A stretch of 64,000 bases of DNA from JBEKCP01 sp049509515 (GCA_049509515.1 JBEKZV010000018.1:36746-100745), one strand, 5' to 3'; shown: positions 26,927-35,850, counted from the first letter of the stretch. Program-made: numbers and translations. Notes: generated by a model from the letters alone, not told the origin.

Positions 26927-27855
26927 ATGAGCGAGGTCTTGCGGATCAAATTACGGCAGATGTGCCTGGTCGCGATTGCGGTGGGACCGTTCTTCGCGGC
27001 GGTGACGGCGGTGGACAGCGAGACTGCGAAGCCTGCCGGGGTCCCGGCCGGGGCCGCCGACATCCTGGGACTGGAAAGCTACTGGCGGTGGTTCATCAGC
27101 CTCCGCAAGCCGATCATCCCCGCCGCGTCGCTGCGGGCCGCCGGGCAGGAGGCTGCCGGTCCGAGGCTCTTGACCGGCAGGGAGGTGCCGCCGCCCTACA
27201 GCGAGGTGGATCACCAGGACTCGCCGCCCCCTCCGGCCGGATGGGAGCAGTCCGGCTTCGAGGACTTCGGCTGGCCGCGCTCGCGGTTGAGCCTTCCTAC
27301 TGGGAGCAGCGCGAGTGGCCGGGGGCCGACTACGACCGGATCTCGGGCCACGAAAGCGTGGTGCCGCTCTGCTGGTACCGGGACACGGGCCTGACGGCCC
27401 TGATGAAGCGGACCCGCGGGATCGGCCGCGTCTGCCTGGATTTCATGGACGTGTGCCTGACGCCGGGGGCCGGCTCGGGCGGCGTGGGCAGCGAGCTTTC
27501 GATCTACAATCGCTGGCCGCACTCGTCCTGTGCGCAGCGCGAGCCGAGTCTCAAGCGGATGGTCTGGGCCGCGCCCGACGGCCCGGCCACCACGCTCCGC
27601 TACGAAGCCTTTTGCGAAGGCATCCAGTTCGCCGAGGCGATGATCGTGGTGAGCGAAGCCGTGGAAACCCGGGAGGCGGTTCTCGGGCAGGAGCGGAGCG
27701 ACGCCTTCCGCCGGCTCCTCGTTGACCTGGTGCGGCACGAGGTGAAATGCCGCGGCGGCCAACTATCGCCGCTGCGGCCCAACCACGAGGGCTGGCAGGA
27801 CCTCGTCCGGCGGCTCTTCGACGCGGCGGCCGAGGTGAGCACAGCCAAACCCTGA
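26927..27855 (+). pseudogene. decayed paralogue of the DUF4091/GH123-like protein
   Basis: ATG 26927 opens a signal peptide and an N-terminal region in one frame (LRIKLRQMCLVAIAVGPFFA, then SGFEDFGWPRSR). After about 27285 the homologous sequence continues in another frame (VEPSYWEQREWPGADYD). The end matches the intact neighbour: LRYEAFCEGIQFAEAMIVV corresponds to RFEALREGVEECEARIFIE, and GWQDLVRRLFDAAAEV to GWQERSGRLFDAAAEV. Only about 300 residues remain compared with 899, so a large internal part is deleted as well. This looks like a former tandem or dispersed duplicate now in decay. Confidence 0.7.
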
Positions 27856-27931
27856 GTCGCGCAGGTGCCGTGCTCGCACCGCCGGCGCGACGTGGGCATG
27901 GCACCGGGGCTTCTTATGGCTAACACCATTA

Positions 27932-28824
27932 TCATCGCTTCGCCCGGCGACGGAGTGACTCTCGCGGAGGTGCGTTCGAGGAGGCAAAAAGGGGCAAAAG
28001 GGGACATTCTGCTTTTCCCCCGGAACGGCGCGGGCGACCGCGCGGATGAACGCTCGCTTCCGTGCCCAACCGCTCCGCCGCCGCGCGTTGCCACGGCTCG
28101 CGCCCGTAGGGCGTGCCGCGCTCGATACACTTCCGCAACGCCGCCAATTCCGCCCCGCTCTGCGGCTGGTGGAGCCTACTTTCTATGGAATACTTCCGCC
28201 CACCCGTTGCCGCGATGGAGCACATGGCAGCAAACGCCGCGGACCGATGCCCCTGCCATCTTCACCATGTACGGGTTTTACCGCCGCTGGTTGTCGCTTG
28301 CAAGGGAAAATGTGCGGCAAGCTTCTCAGGCGGACGATTTCACGGCCGTTTCCGGCGCAGCCGGTACTGGGCCCGGCCGGGGCGCCCGCTTGCGGGTCGC
28401 GCCGGGTTCCGCGAGCATGGGCCGCCGAGCGGCATTCCCTTCGCTGCGCCTGTCAGCCTCGTTCACGAGGCTCCTGCCCGCGACGAGGAAGCCCCTGAGC
28501 GGGCCTGACGTAGCTTGTGGCTCGTGTGGGGAATCCAACCGGCGTAAGCGCCGGCCCTACTACCGCCTGCGGCGGAAAGGCTTCTGAACGAGCCTATCTG
28601 CCCGCGGCCAACGCTTGCTGGAAAAATCTTGCCGCCCGCAAGGGGAACGGTGGAAGGTCCCGTCGCGCCCTCCCCAGGTTAGCCCGCAAGGCATTCCGCT
28701 CGACATGCTCCAGAACCGTCCACGGGTGTCCGGCGTCCTCGATCTCCTCGATGGGAAACGCCTGGAAACGCCCTTGCCGGAGTGTCCGCTCCCGCGGCAA
28801 TGGCGGTAGTGTCAAGAACGGCAC
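27932..28824 (-). pseudogene. RAYT/IS200-like Y1 transposase remnant interrupted by a REP-like repeat
   Basis: Two separated minus-strand fragments resemble consecutive parts of planctomycete REP-associated tyrosine transposases. The upstream fragment (28824-28594) has QGRFQAFPIEE and HVERNALRANL. The downstream one (about 28165-27932) has ELAALRKCIERGTPYGREPW and a terminal HPRGRPRRSG. The HUH/Tyr N-terminal catalytic part is missing, and repeat copy B (28336-28618) lies between the fragments. A GGGGCAAAAGGGGACATTCTGC-type stretch at about 27990-28012 follows the C-terminal fragment and may be the element end. It is inactive as it stands. Confidence 0.65.
28336..28618. repeat. REP/BIME-like structured repeat, copy B (inside transposase remnant)
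   Basis: Positions 28411-28618 align end to end with 8393-8599, with dispersed substitutions; the CCGGCG-TAAG-CGCCGG hairpin (28540-28555) and the CAGCCTCGTTCACGAGGCTCCTG block are shared. The leading 42 bases (28336-28377), which include GGCCGTTTCCGGCGCAG, also occur at 2979-3020. The copy sits between the two pieces of the RAYT-like transposase remnant. Confidence 0.75.
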
Positions 28825-28948
28825 CTGACGCCTCTTCCTCGCCCTTGCGAGTGCCGTCTCTTGCCGGCTTCACACTCGCAGGCATAAGATTCTCGCAGAA
28901 GCTGCGTGCGACACGTGACGAGTCCCTACACACGTGCGAAAAATCGAC

Positions 28949-30466
28949 ATGTCTGTCGCCGCTCCCGAGCCCGTGGTGCAGATCAAAGAGCGCGAGCCGC
29001 TAACGCGGGCGGCCGCGCCGCGGGCGCGACCGGCGCATCGCCGGCCGCCGCGAAGAGTCCTGCTGATCGGCGGCGGAGTCCTGGTCCTGTCGATCGGCCT
29101 GTGGATCGGCACGCCGTGGCTCGTCCAGGCCTGGAACACGGCCTCGACCGACGATGCTTACGTGGGCGCACACGTGACCTTCGTGGCGCCGCGGGTTTCC
29201 GGGCAGGTGGTTCGGGTTCTTGTCGACGACAACAACCGCGTACACAAGGGGGACATCCTGGTCGAACTCGACCGGACGCCTTACCAGGTGGGGGTCGATA
29301 TTGCGGAGGCGGCCGTCGCCGCGGCCAATGCCGATCTCGTGGCCGCGACGGCCGCGGCCAGGAGCGGCGTAGGGAAAGCCCGCAGCCTGCGATTCAACCT
29401 GCAACATGCCATCGAGCAGGTCAATAATCAGATTGCCGTGCTCCGCGCCAACGTGGCGACGCTCGAGTCGCAAAGGGCCTCGCTCGCCCTGGCGCGAGCC
29501 AATTTCGACAGGGCCGCAACGCTCATCGCCACGCGCGCCATTGCCCAGGCGGACTATGACGAGGCGCGTTCGGCGCTCCTGGTCGCCGAGGCCCAGGTCA
29601 AGCAGGCCCTGGAGGGCGTTTACCAGACGCGGGTATCGCTCGGGCTGCCGGCGATTCCGCCCAAAGGCAGGGAGTTGGGCGACGTGCCTGCCGATCTCGA
29701 CGAGACCTTTTCCAGCGTCCGCCAGGCGCAGGCCCAATTGATGCAGGCGGCCGGCGAGCTGGGCGTCGTGGCGAGCTCCTACGACCTGACGCCGAAGAAG
29801 ATGCTCGACGAGTTCATGCACCGCGCTCCGCAGGGGGACATCGATCGCATCTACGAGCAGATCGTCAAAGAGGCGCCGGCCGTCCGGCAGGCCCAAGCCA
29901 AAGTCCTGCAGGCCCAGCGGAACCTGGAGCAGGCCAAGCTCAATCTCAGCTACTGCGCGGTCGTGGCGGAATTCGACGGCATAATCAGCCGCCGCAGCGT
30001 CAACCCGGGCGACAACGTCCAGGCCGGCCAGCAGTTGATGGCCCTGCAGTCGATCAGCGACATTTGGATCGACGCCAACTTCAAGGAGACGCAGTTGGCC
30101 CGCCTCCGCATCGGGCAGCGAGCCGATGTCTTCGTCGACATGTATGGCGGGCGGAAGAAGTTCAAGGGCCACATCTCCGGCTTCACCATGGGCACCGGAT
30201 CGACGCTCGCGCTCTTGCCGCCGGAGAATGCGACGGGGAATTTCGTCAAAGTGGTGCAGCGGGTTCCGGTGCGAATCGAGCTGGACGACTACGATCCCGG
30301 CCGGGCGCCGCTGTTCATCGGCCTTTCCGTCACGCCTTACGTCCACGTCAAGGAGAAGCCGACGGGACCTCATGCCGGCGAAATCCTGCAGCCGTACCTG
30401 GCGCCGCCGCCCGCCGGCCAACCGCCGGCCGACCAACTGTCGACCGCCCGTCCTCCGGCCGGCTAA
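28949..30466 (+). CDS. EmrA-like membrane fusion protein (HlyD family)
   Basis: A 505-residue periplasmic adaptor with one N-terminal membrane anchor (VLLIGGGVLVLSIGLWIG, about residues 38-55). TDDAYVGAHVTFVAPRVSGQV begins the biotinyl-lipoyl-like domain. A long coiled-coil hairpin spans about 110-340. The barrel region includes GIISRRSVNPGDNVQAGQQLM and DIWIDANFKETQLARLRIGQ, both characteristic of EmrA. A Pro-rich tail ends the protein. It should couple the MFS exporter encoded next to an outer-membrane channel. ATG 28949 is preferred; GTG 28934 in the same frame is an alternative, and neither has a strong ribosome binding site. Confidence 0.88.
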   Translation: MSVAAPEPVVQIKEREPLTRAAAPRARPAHRRPPRRVLLIGGGVLVLSIGLWIGTPWLVQAWNTASTDDAYVGAHVTFVAPRVSGQVVRVLVDDNNRVHKGDILVELDRTPYQVGVDIAEAAVAAANADLVAATAAARSGVGKARSLRFNLQHAIEQVNNQIAVLRANVATLESQRASLALARANFDRAATLIATRAIAQADYDEARSALLVAEAQVKQALEGVYQTRVSLGLPAIPPKGRELGDVPADLDETFSSVRQAQAQLMQAAGELGVVASSYDLTPKKMLDEFMHRAPQGDIDRIYEQIVKEAPAVRQAQAKVLQAQRNLEQAKLNLSYCAVVAEFDGIISRRSVNPGDNVQAGQQLMALQSISDIWIDANFKETQLARLRIGQRADVFVDMYGGRKKFKGHISGFTMGTGSTLALLPPENATGNFVKVVQRVPVRIELDDYDPGRAPLFIGLSVTPYVHVKEKPTGPHAGEILQPYLAPPPAGQPPADQLSTARPPAG

Positions 30467-30632
30467 ACAGACTTGCGTGATTCCGGGAATTCCGCCGCGT
30501 GCCACTGCTTCGCAGAAGCCGTGCGTCCCGCGGGTCTGGCACTGCTCGTCCCCGGGCACCGTGCGAAGCGTGGTCGTAGCACACGGAAACCCTCCCGGAA
30601 TCGTGTACAGTCATTTAGCCGGAGCCGAAGCC

Positions 30633-32240
30633 GTGCACTCGGTCGCCCTGCCGCCGCCCCTGGCCCGAAAGGCGACCAATCCCTGGCTGGTCGCCGCGGC
30701 CGTCGTCATTCCCACCTTCATGGAGGTGCTCGACACGACGGTGGCGAACGTCAGCTTGCGCTATATCGCCGGGGGCTTGTCGGCGGCGGTCTCCGACAGC
30801 GAGTGGGTCATCACGAGCTACCTGGCGGCAAACGCGATCGTGGTTCCGATCTCCGGGTGGCTGGCGATGCGGCTCGGCCGCCGCAACTACTTCCTGCTTT
30901 CGATCGCCGTGTTCACGATCAGCTCGGGCCTGTGCGGCATGGCGACCAGCCTGGGGCAGATCATCCTCTTCCGGGCCGTGCAGGGTCTGGCGGGCGGCGG
31001 CCTCCAGCCCTCCAGCCAGGGCATCCTGATCGACTCCTTTCCTCCGGAAAAGCAGGGGGCCGCCATGACGCTGTTCGGCGTCGCGGCCCTGCTGGCGCCC
31101 GTCGTCGGTCCCACGCTCGGCGGCTGGCTCACGGTGCAATACGAGTGGCGATGGATCTTCTACATCAACGTGCCGGTCGGGCTGCTGGCGCTGGGCACGT
31201 GCTGGTTTCTGGTCGAGGACCCCGAGTATCTCAAGGCCGAGACGGCTGCGGCCGGAAGAAGGAAGGCCCGCTTCGACTCGATCGGCCTCGGCCTGCTGGT
31301 CACGGCGATGGCTTCGTGGGAAGTGGTGCTGAGCAAGGGGCAAGAGTGGGATTGGCTCGGCGACCCCTGGGGGCGAGTGCAGACGCTGGCCCTGCTCTTC
31401 ATTCTCGCCCTGGCCGGGCTGATCGTTTGGGAGACGCGCCGCAAGGACCCCATCATCAATTTCCGCCCGGTCCTGGAGCGGAACTTCGCAATCTCGTGTA
31501 TCGTCATATTCTGCGCGTACGCCATCCTGCTGGGCGCGAGCACGGCGCTGCCCGGCATGCTGCAATCGCTTTTCGGCTACGACGCGCTGGCCTCGGGCCT
31601 GGTGACGTCGCCCTCCGGCATGTCGGCGATCATGGTTCTGCCGATCGTCGGATTCCTGCTGGGCCGCCGCTTGGACGCCCGCTGGCTGATCGCCGCCGGC
31701 CTGCTCGTGGTTGCCGCGGGAAACTTCTGGATGGCCGAGATGAATCTGACGATCAGTCCCTGGCAGGTGGTCTGGCCGCGGGTCGTGATGATCGTCGGTC
31801 TCTCGATGCTGTTCGCTCCGCTGAGCGTGGCGGCGTTCCTGTATGTCCCCCGCGAGCTGCGCGGCGCGGCGGTGGGGCTTTTCGCCCTGTTGCGCAACGA
31901 AGGGGGTAGCGTGGGCACGTCCCTCGCCCAGACGCTGGAGGAGCGCCGCGAGCAGTTTCACAGTTTGCGGCTGAACGAATGGCTCACGCACTTCCATCCC
32001 GCGCTGAACGCCCGCGCGCAGCAGCTCCAGGACTTCTTTTTCCAGAGGACGGGCGACCCGGTCCTCTCCCATCGCATGGCGGTGCAAGTCCTGGCCGACG
32101 TTCGCGGGCAGCAGGCGTCGTCGTTGGCCTACTTCGACTGTTTTTGGACGTTCGCCGTCGTGGCGATCGGCGTTTCCTTCCTGGTCCTCTTCATGAAGCG
32201 ATCGGTCGCCGAGAAGGGCGCGCACGTCCCGCATGAATGA
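30633..32240 (+). CDS. EmrB-like MFS drug:H+ antiporter (DHA2 family)
   Basis: A 535-residue, probably 14-segment transporter. The DHA2 hallmarks are visible: PTFMEVLDTTVANVSL in segment 1, SEWVITSYLAANAIVVPISG, WLAMRLGRRNYFLLS (motif A) and LLAPVVGPTLGGWL (motif C-like). The upstream adaptor gene makes this an emrAB-type drug efflux pair. GTG 30633 has GGAG 8 bases upstream and is chosen; GTG 30603 is an alternative. The C-terminal loop LSHRMAVQVLADVRGQQASSL is also family-typical. No local regulator is present, so control is unknown. Confidence 0.9.
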   Translation: MHSVALPPPLARKATNPWLVAAAVVIPTFMEVLDTTVANVSLRYIAGGLSAAVSDSEWVITSYLAANAIVVPISGWLAMRLGRRNYFLLSIAVFTISSGLCGMATSLGQIILFRAVQGLAGGGLQPSSQGILIDSFPPEKQGAAMTLFGVAALLAPVVGPTLGGWLTVQYEWRWIFYINVPVGLLALGTCWFLVEDPEYLKAETAAAGRRKARFDSIGLGLLVTAMASWEVVLSKGQEWDWLGDPWGRVQTLALLFILALAGLIVWETRRKDPIINFRPVLERNFAISCIVIFCAYAILLGASTALPGMLQSLFGYDALASGLVTSPSGMSAIMVLPIVGFLLGRRLDARWLIAAGLLVVAAGNFWMAEMNLTISPWQVVWPRVVMIVGLSMLFAPLSVAAFLYVPRELRGAAVGLFALLRNEGGSVGTSLAQTLEERREQFHSLRLNEWLTHFHPALNARAQQLQDFFFQRTGDPVLSHRMAVQVLADVRGQQASSLAYFDCFWTFAVVAIGVSFLVLFMKRSVAEKGAHVPHE

Positions 32241-32342
32241 GACGCGGGAGGGGGATTGGGAACGCCACCCTCCATACTGGACGGTTGTAGACTAAACCGC
32301 TCCGCCGATCAAGCCTGGTGTGCGGCGAGATTTTCGGACAAT

Positions 32343-32371
32343 GTAGTCCGCACACGCCGTGTGCGGACTAC
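32343..32371. repeat. 13-bp perfect hairpin after the emrAB genes
   Basis: GTAGTCCGCACAC and GTGTGCGGACTAC form a perfect 13-bp stem around GCC. No U-tract follows, so it is either a factor-dependent terminator or a dispersed hairpin repeat. It lies about 100 bases after the emrB stop. Confidence 0.5.
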
Positions 32372-32455
32372 GTCGAGGTAGTTGAGGTCACCGTCCCGCG
32401 GAGGTGCCCGGGGGGTTGAGCACAACTCGTCGCCGTGGGATGATGGTGCTACCAC

Positions 32456-32590
32456 ACTGTGGAGCCGTGGGTTTACAACGGGCTGACAAACACCGGCACG
32501 GAGCCGTTGATCTTCGTGGCGGTCCGCTGCAACAGCAAGGGCGTCAAGGTCCCGCCGCGCCCCGACAACCGCCCTGACGAACAGTTAGAA
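32456..32590 (+). pseudogene. C-terminal fragment resembling a cupin domain
   Basis: The plus-strand frame from about 32456 reads EPWVYNGLTNTGTEPLIFVAV followed by RCNSKGVKVPPRPDNRPDE and a stop-like end. This resembles the last strands of a single-domain cupin. A TGA lies a few codons upstream in the same frame, and there is no N-terminal part, so it is a remnant. The GH5 gene begins immediately afterwards. Confidence 0.4.
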
Positions 32591-32603
32591 GGAGGAGCTA
32601 TCC

Positions 32604-33791
32604 GTGAAAATCATCCGCTGTTTGGTCCGGCACCGGCCTGGTGCCGTTGCCGCTCTCGTGTCTGTCGTTGGGACGATGGCGTTCTGCTGGGCCGGCAGCC
32701 CGGCCAACGCCCAAACGCCCGATGCTCTTGCCCAGAACAAACGTCTGGGGCGGGGCGTGAACATCATCGGCTATGATCCCCTCTGGAAGGACCGCCGGAA
32801 GGCCCGGTTCCAGGAGAAGTATTTCCGCCTGATCCACGAGGCGGGCTTCAACCACGTCAGGGTCAACCTTCACCCCTTCCGCGATGCCAAGCTGGGGCCG
32901 GACTACAAGCCCAGTGCCGCCTGGTTCGAGACGCTCGACTGGGCAGTCAAGCATGCCCTGGCCAACCGGTTGATGGTGATCCTCGACTTCCACGAGTTCC
33001 AGGCGATGGGCGATGATCCGGCGGGCAAAAAGGATCGGTTCCTGGCCGTATGGCGGCAGATCGCCGAGCACTGCAAGGACGCCCCCGACGACGTGGTCTT
33101 CGAGATCCTCAACGAGCCGAACAAGAAGCTCACTCCAGCCCTATGGAACCCCCTGCTCCGCGAGGCCCTGGGGATCATCCGGCAATCGAACCCGCACCGC
33201 ACGGTGATCGTGGGGCCGACGTCGTGGAACGGCATCAACGAGCTGGACAAGCTCGATCTGCCCGAGCAGGATCGAGACCTGATCGTGACCGTCCACTACT
33301 ACAGCCCGTTTCCGTTCACGCACCAGGGCGCGGCCTTTGCCGGGCTGCAAGACAAGACCGGCGTACCGTGGAACGGGACGGAGAAGGAGCAGCAGGCCAT
33401 CTTGAAGGACTTCGACAAGGCCCAGGCCTGGGCCCAGAAGCACCGCCGCCCGATCTACTTGGGCGAGTTCGGCGTGTACGACAAGGCGGACATGGCCGCG
33501 CGCGTGCGTTGGACGAGCTTCGTGACGCGCCAGGCGGAGAAACGCACGTGGAGTTGGGCCTGGTGGCAGTTCGACGGCGATTTCGTCCTCTACGACGTGC
33601 GGCAGGACCAGTGGGTCGAGCCCATCCGGCGGGCCCTGGTGCCGTCGGCTGTCGTCGTGCCCGGATCGGCCGCCTCGGGCATTGAGCCTTCGCGCAAGGT
33701 CATCGACTATCTCAAGTCGCAGGGCTGCGTCCTTATGAATCCATCGGAATACCTGGAGAAGTCAACGTCGGGGGAGAAACGCTCCGGATGA
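32604..33791 (+). CDS. secreted glycoside hydrolase family 5 (cellulase-like)
   Basis: A 395-residue exported hydrolase. A signal peptide (AALVSVVGTMAFCWAGSPANA) precedes a TIM-barrel with the GH5 hallmarks: GFNHVRVNLHPF, the acid/base Glu in VFEILNEPNKKL, the HYYSPFPFTHQG strand, and the nucleophile Glu in RPIYLGEFGVYDK. The loop SWAWWQFDGDFVLYD completes the barrel. GH5 enzymes cleave beta-1,4-glucans, mannans or related glycans; specificity is not resolved. GTG 32604 follows a strong GGAGGAG ribosome binding site. A C-terminal tail after about 365 has no clear domain. Confidence 0.9.
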   Translation: MKIIRCLVRHRPGAVAALVSVVGTMAFCWAGSPANAQTPDALAQNKRLGRGVNIIGYDPLWKDRRKARFQEKYFRLIHEAGFNHVRVNLHPFRDAKLGPDYKPSAAWFETLDWAVKHALANRLMVILDFHEFQAMGDDPAGKKDRFLAVWRQIAEHCKDAPDDVVFEILNEPNKKLTPALWNPLLREALGIIRQSNPHRTVIVGPTSWNGINELDKLDLPEQDRDLIVTVHYYSPFPFTHQGAAFAGLQDKTGVPWNGTEKEQQAILKDFDKAQAWAQKHRRPIYLGEFGVYDKADMAARVRWTSFVTRQAEKRTWSWAWWQFDGDFVLYDVRQDQWVEPIRRALVPSAVVVPGSAASGIEPSRKVIDYLKSQGCVLMNPSEYLEKSTSGEKRSG

Positions 33792-33923
33792 CTTTGCCGT
33801 CGCTGAACCAATCCGCCACATCCTGAGCGCCCTGTTCCCGGCGGAGCGGCACGTGGCCGAGGCGTTGAGGATCGTGCGGGAGCTGGTTCGAGAAGACGCG
33901 GATCAGCCCACCGCTCAACCGTG
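33786..33923 (+). pseudogene. gene fragment of unknown family
   Basis: A plus-strand frame overlapping the GH5 stop reads RHILSALFPAERHVAEALRI and VRELVREDADQPTAQP before a stop. It looks like a helical C-terminus, but there is no start, ribosome binding site or matching upstream part. I do not recognise the family. It is listed because this 33.8-35.8 kb stretch contains several such fragments. Confidence 0.25.
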
Positions 33924-33935
33924 AAGGACAACCGC

Positions 33936-34352
33936 ATGGTCCATCAAGAACGACTCTCCTTCGAGACGACAGGCCACCGGCACATGACCGACCTCACCGA
34001 CCGGGTTGTGGCCGTCGTCGCCCGCTCGGGCGTCGAGACAGGCCTCGTTCAGGCGTTCTGCGTGGGCAGCACGGCGGCGGTCGGCGCGATCGAGTTCGAG
34101 CCGGGCCTCCAGCGCGACCTGCCCGAAACGCTGGACCGCCTGATCCCGCCCAGTCGCGACTACGGCCACGAGCAGGCCTGGCACGACGGCAACGGCCATT
34201 CGCACTTGCAGGCCACGCTCTTGGGGCCGTCGCTGTCGGTGCCCGTGGCCGATGGCAAGCCGGTGCTGGGCACCTGGCAGCAGATCGTCCACCTGGAGTG
34301 CGACGTCCGCCCGCGACGACGGGCCGTGGTGGTGACGGTCATGGGAGGGTAG
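33936..34352 (+). CDS. YjbQ/UPF0047 family protein
   Basis: A 138-residue member of the YjbQ family. Signature parts are FCVGSTAAVGAIEFEPGLQRD, the DYGHEQAWHDGNGHSHLQATLLGPS core with conserved His residues, and GTWQQIVHLECDVRPR. Some relatives are reported to have weak thiamin-phosphate synthase activity; the biological role is uncertain. ATG 33936 is chosen because homologues begin near MVHQ and AAGGA lies 7 bases upstream; a GTG five codons earlier is in frame. The next gene starts 4 bases after its stop, suggesting an operon. Confidence 0.88.
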   Translation: MVHQERLSFETTGHRHMTDLTDRVVAVVARSGVETGLVQAFCVGSTAAVGAIEFEPGLQRDLPETLDRLIPPSRDYGHEQAWHDGNGHSHLQATLLGPSLSVPVADGKPVLGTWQQIVHLECDVRPRRRAVVVTVMGG

Positions 34353-34356
34353 CAAC

Positions 34357-35256
34357 ATGGCCATCACCAAGCTCGCCGGACGAAGGCTCCTGCTCGGCAT
34401 CGTGTTGGCAGGCATGGCCCTTTGGCTCGGCTCGTCGGCCTTGGTGGCCTGGAAGTTTACGCGACGCAGGAGCCCGCCCTTCCCCGAACCCCCGCCGCAG
34501 GTCGCCTGGGCCAAGCTGGAAGAGCACCGCTTGGGAACGTCCGACGACCAGCAACTCGGCGCGTGGCTGGTGCGTGGCGACCGGCAGAAGGGCTGCGTCT
34601 TGCTGCTCCACGGAAACGGCGGATCGCGCCGCCGGATGCTGCCGGTGATGCAATGGCTGGCCGAGGCCCGGTTCACCGTGCTGGCGATCAGCCTGCGTGC
34701 CCACGGAGACTCGACCGGCGCGATCAACGACTTCGGCTGGAGTGCCCGGCACGACGTCACGGCGGCGGTGGCCTTCCTGCGCCGGGAGTGTCCTGGGCAG
34801 CCCGTCTACATCGTCGGCCGCTCGCTGGGGGCGGCGGCGGCGATCTTCGCTGCCGGAGACCTGGACGGCTCCGTCGCCGGGTATTTTCTGGAGCAGCCCT
34901 ACAAGGACCTCAAGAGTGCGACGTGGAACAGGTTGCAACATTACCTGCCCCCGGTCCTGGACTGGACCGCCTACGGCGGCCTGCGGATGTGGGCTCCTGT
35001 CTTCCTGCCGGTCGAGCCCGACCAGCTCTCGCCCTACGAGCACATCCAAGACATTCCCGCGAGCGTGCCGGTGGTGTTTGTCACCGGCTCGGCTGACCGC
35101 CATGCCCGCCTTGATGAGGTGACGGCCATGTACCGTTGTATCGAGTCGCACGCCGAGCTGGTGGTTTTCGACGGGGCGCAGCACGTGGATCTGGATCGGG
35201 CCGACCCGGAACTCTACAGGACGACGCTGTTCAAGTCCCTCGATAAGCGCCACTGA
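34357..35256 (+). CDS. alpha/beta hydrolase with N-terminal membrane anchor
   Basis: A 299-residue hydrolase. The hydrophobic stretch GIVLAGMALWLGSSALVAW (residues 12-30) is a membrane anchor or signal. The fold shows LLLHGNGGSRRRMLP (oxyanion region), nucleophile Ser in YIVGRSLGAAAA, Asp in VTGSADRHARLDE, and His in FDGAQHVDLDRADPE. It resembles serine aminopeptidase/BEM46-type hydrolases, whose substrates are usually unknown. It follows the YjbQ gene closely and was probably co-transcribed with it. Confidence 0.85.
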   Translation: MAITKLAGRRLLLGIVLAGMALWLGSSALVAWKFTRRRSPPFPEPPPQVAWAKLEEHRLGTSDDQQLGAWLVRGDRQKGCVLLLHGNGGSRRRMLPVMQWLAEARFTVLAISLRAHGDSTGAINDFGWSARHDVTAAVAFLRRECPGQPVYIVGRSLGAAAAIFAAGDLDGSVAGYFLEQPYKDLKSATWNRLQHYLPPVLDWTAYGGLRMWAPVFLPVEPDQLSPYEHIQDIPASVPVVFVTGSADRHARLDEVTAMYRCIESHAELVVFDGAQHVDLDRADPELYRTTLFKSLDKRH

Positions 35257-35424
35257 ACATCCGGAAGCTCCCGGGCCACGCCAAGCTGGAGAGCACCACG
35301 ATCTACGCCAAGGTGGTTGTGATCCGCCAGCAACAGATCCAAAGCCCCTTGGATGTCCTTAACGAAAAGGTCCGGCCTGCCTTGACTCCTCCTGCCCAGA
35401 AGCCTGTGGGCCGGATGAAGATTG
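35256..35424 (+). pseudogene. C-terminal fragment of a tyrosine recombinase
   Basis: The frame starting at the hydrolase stop reads NIRKLPGHAKLESTTIYAKV then VVIRQQQIQSPLDVL. This matches the final catalytic region of XerCD/phage-type integrases (LGHAKLxTTxIYTKV, containing the active-site His and Tyr). Nothing precedes it, so it is a truncated remnant. It marks a former mobile element insertion near the hydrolase and antitoxin fragments. Confidence 0.55.
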
Positions 35425-35643
35425 AGGTTCCGGTTTCTTCCAGCCGTCGTAGATTGTGTCCTCGGGGTTGTTCCGTTCCTCCTCCAGGCGGCCCATGGCG
35501 AGCGACGCTCACGCGTGCGCCTCGGCAGTCCGAACCTCGTCCGCGAGGTAGACGCCGACCTCAACCGGCGTCCCGTCGGCGAGGGCAAGTGGCTCGCCCA
35601 ATTCCAGCGTTTGATGTCGGTATCGGCCTTTCGCGCGAACCAT
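35425..35643 (-). pseudogene. type II antitoxin-like gene with in-frame stop
   Basis: ATG 35643, seven bases after GGAGGG on the minus strand, opens MVRAKGRYRHQTLELGEPLA and LADGTPVEVGVYLADEV. A TGA at 35511-35509 interrupts it. The same frame then continues as MGRLEEERNNPEDTIYDGW. Both halves resemble one small DUF104/AF2212-type antitoxin found widely in Planctomycetes (ending near NPEDAIYDDW). CGA to TGA would explain the break. No toxin gene remains nearby. It overlaps the non-coding upstream extension of the restriction gene frame. Confidence 0.5.
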
Positions 35644-35850
35644 CGCCCATCCCTCCCGTTTACAGCGTTCCGGCGGTGTTCACCTCTCCAGTATTGTAGC
35701 GGCCTTCTGCAACCCCGACAACGCCGCCGCGGGCCCGCTGCAGGCCAGCCGGTTGACAGCCGCAACAAGCTGCGCCACAATGGACAACATGAATTCGCCC
35801 CGGTTGGACTGGAAGGGGGATGCCTGTCCCGCGCGTCGGGGGGAGCAGCC

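Noticed and set aside
27865..28587. 240-codon plus-strand frame across the repeat region
   Set aside because: Covers the REP-like repeat and the reverse strand of the transposase remnant; no family signal.
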